Shown here piece after piece: positions 62,839 through 64,000 of a stretch of DNA of 64,000 bases. Source of the stretch: Syntrophaceae bacterium UBA6087 (GTDB lineage Bacteria; Desulfobacterota; Desulfomonilia; UBA1062); contig DIXF01000011.1 of NCBI GenBank assembly GCA_002448235.1, positions 186,001-250,000 of the forward strand, given 5' to 3'. The notes beneath the pieces were generated by a model. The model ran no database searches, was not told where the DNA came from, and saw nothing but the letters and a program-made list of their open reading frames with translations. The number at the start of each line of letters is the position of its first letter. The stretch's first letter is position 1. The position numbers and the translations under genes are program-made.

Positions 62839-64000
62839 TCAAGCTTGATCTCCCGCAGAGTCACTCTGCATGCCTTTTTTCCCGGGGGTGTGGCCTTCTT
62901 TCCCTGCAAGGGGAATTCCGAGCTTTTTCATTTTTCGAAACAGGGTGCTCTTGTGGATGCCGAGATCGCGCGCCGCTGCCAGGCGGCTGCCTGCGTTCCG
63001 TTCAAGGGCTTTCCGGATGGTCTGCGCTTCCAGCACCTCCCGCGCAGACCTCATGCTCGGAAGCTTTTTGCTGTCCCGGTAGCGGAGCGTCAGCTCCTCG
63101 GGCAGGTGGCCGATACCGATGTGCCCCTTGCCGCACAGGATAAAGGCCCGTTCTATGGCATTCTCCAGCTCACGGATGTTCCCGGGCCAGTCATGGGCCA
63201 TGAGCAGGGAGAGGGCATCGGTCGTCAGGCCCTGGACCGTTTTCTTCTGCAATCTGTTGAAGTGGGTGATGAACTGCTCCGCCAGGATGGGGATATCCTC
63301 CTTGCGGTTGCGCAGGGGAGGAAGTTCCAGGCGTACGACATTGACGCGGTAGTAAAGGTCTTCACGGAAGACGCCCTTTTTCACGAGCCCCAGGAGATCC
63401 CTGTTGGTCGCAACGATGACCCGTACATCGGCGGTTTCGGAGCGGACCGACCCGAGGGGTTCATAGATCCTGTCTTGAAGCACCCTTAAGAGCCTTACCT
63501 GCAGGGCCGGGCTCACCTCTCCTATCTCATCGAGGAAGAGGGTTCCTCCCCTTGCAAGGGCGAAACGGCCGGGTTTGTCCCTGGTCGCTCCGGTGAAGGC
63601 CCCGGCCTTGTAGCCAAACAGCTCCGACTCCAGCAGCGTATCGGGCAGCGCCCCACAGTTGACGGCCGTAAAGGGGCCGTTCTTCACCGGGCTTAAACCA
63701 TGGATCGTCCTGGCAACGAGCTCCTTGCCGGTCCCGGTTTCTCCGAGGATGAGCAGGGTGCTCGGGCTGGCGGCTATGGCGGGTATCACCTCGAAGACCT
63801 TCTGCATGACAGGGCTTCGACTGACGAGGTCGCCTGCGTGGCAGCGTCCCTGAAGCTCCTGTCGGAGCTCCTCGAGCTCGGTCAGGTCCCGGAACGTCTC
63901 CGCTCCGCCGACGATCTGCCCGTCCGAATTTTTCAGCACGGCTGTTGAGACGCTGATGGGAATACGATTGCCGTTCGCATCGATGATATAGCAGGATTTC
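62839..64000 (-). CDS. sigma-54-dependent transcriptional activator (PAS-AAA-HTH), 5' end cut by window edge
   Basis: At least 386 residues; the frame is open to the right edge. The visible N-terminus is the end of a PAS domain (YIIDANGNRIPISVSTAVL, DGQIVGGAETFRDLT). The AAA+ core shows GETGTGKE (Walker A), ESELFGYKAGAFTGA with the GAFTGA sigma-54 contact, LFLDEIGE (Walker B) and HDWPGNIRELENAIERA. The C-terminal helix-turn-helix is NAGSRLAAARDLGIHKSTLFRKM. It activates sigma-54 promoters; the ORP locus of Desulfovibrio is controlled by such a protein, so the nearby cluster is a candidate target. Confidence 0.96.
   Translation of the reverse strand, partial: KSCYIIDANGNRIPISVSTAVLKNSDGQIVGGAETFRDLTELEELRQELQGRCHAGDLVSRSPVMQKVFEVIPAIAASPSTLLILGETGTGKELVARTIHGLSPVKNGPFTAVNCGALPDTLLESELFGYKAGAFTGATRDKPGRFALARGGTLFLDEIGEVSPALQVRLLRVLQDRIYEPLGSVRSETADVRVIVATNRDLLGLVKKGVFREDLYYRVNVVRLELPPLRNRKEDIPILAEQFITHFNRLQKKTVQGLTTDALSLLMAHDWPGNIRELENAIERAFILCGKGHIGIGHLPEELTLRYRDSKKLPSMRSAREVLEAQTIRKALERNAGSRLAAARDLGIHKSTLFRKMKKLGIPLAGKEGHTPGKKGMQSDSAGDQA

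Overview
The window looks like ordinary chromosome from an anaerobic, Gram-negative, selenium-using bacterium, most like a Desulfobacterota (delta-proteobacterial) lineage; species cannot be read from the sequence. The basis is outer-membrane proteins (OmpA, FadL and OmpW types), many ferredoxin-type and Mrp/MinD iron-sulfur ATPases, a Mrp-ORP/NifX gene cluster of the kind known from sulfate reducers, an FdhD formate dehydrogenase accessory protein, a YedE-type selenium transporter and a selenocysteine-containing peroxiredoxin. I see no phage, insertion sequence, CRISPR array, rRNA or tRNA gene.

Layout. 1-9.4 kb (all minus strand): partial yedE-like gene, RluA-type pseudouridine synthase, U32 peptidase/RlhA-like protein, cardiolipin-synthase-like phospholipase D, and a hybrid sensor kinase followed by a membrane-anchored metzincin-type protease. 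9.6-16.7 kb: HD-domain protein, archaeal-type (type II) GAPDH, several small or hypothetical envelope proteins, a DUF4139 protein and an OmpA/TSP3 protein. 16.8-25.7 kb: DEAD-box helicase with an unusual inverted repeat around its promoter, CPBP protease, exported metallo-beta-lactamase-fold enzyme, SDR epimerase, chemoreceptor, exported alpha/beta hydrolase, lipoprotein. 25.8-30.5 kb: a compact operon of unknown function (DUF4396-type membrane protein, a paralogous single-span protein, a small membrane protein, then a Cys-rich ferredoxin). 30.5-41.8 kb: Spy-like protein, MltB-type transglycosylase, AI-2E-family transporter, YgbA-type protein, TrpS, FadL-type porin, a Na+/H+ antiporter, a decayed MscS gene, a ferritin-like DUF2202-type protein with a perfect 45-bp tandem duplication, and a chemoreceptor with a zinc-binding CZB-like sensor.

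41.9-48.2 kb is one operon for a heavy-metal RND efflux pump (YtkA-like protein, TolC-type channel, adaptor, pump). 48.3-52.8 kb is a sulfur/cofactor operon headed by an Rrf2 regulator (nadA, fdhD, OAH sulfhydrylase, cysK). 53-59.5 kb is an Fe-S carrier/ORP-like cluster: an MBL-fold enzyme, an IscU-Mrp-NifX triple fusion, two MinD ATPases with ferredoxin inserts, an FmdB-type zinc ribbon, two NifX-domain proteins and a DUF5320 protein. 59.6-64 kb: methionine-gamma-lyase-like enzyme, TRIC-type channel, the UGA-containing peroxiredoxin with its own strong promoter and a SECIS-like hairpin, and the 3' part of a sigma-54 activator that runs off the right edge.

The most notable points are the selenocysteine peroxiredoxin that lacks the usual resolving cysteine, the triple-fusion Fe-S carrier that still carries a ribosome-binding site at the fusion joint, the ORP-like cluster with a candidate sigma-54 promoter near a sigma-54 activator, and the undescribed DUF4396 operon. 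Residue positions, promoter matches and repeats were read by eye; no homology search was run.
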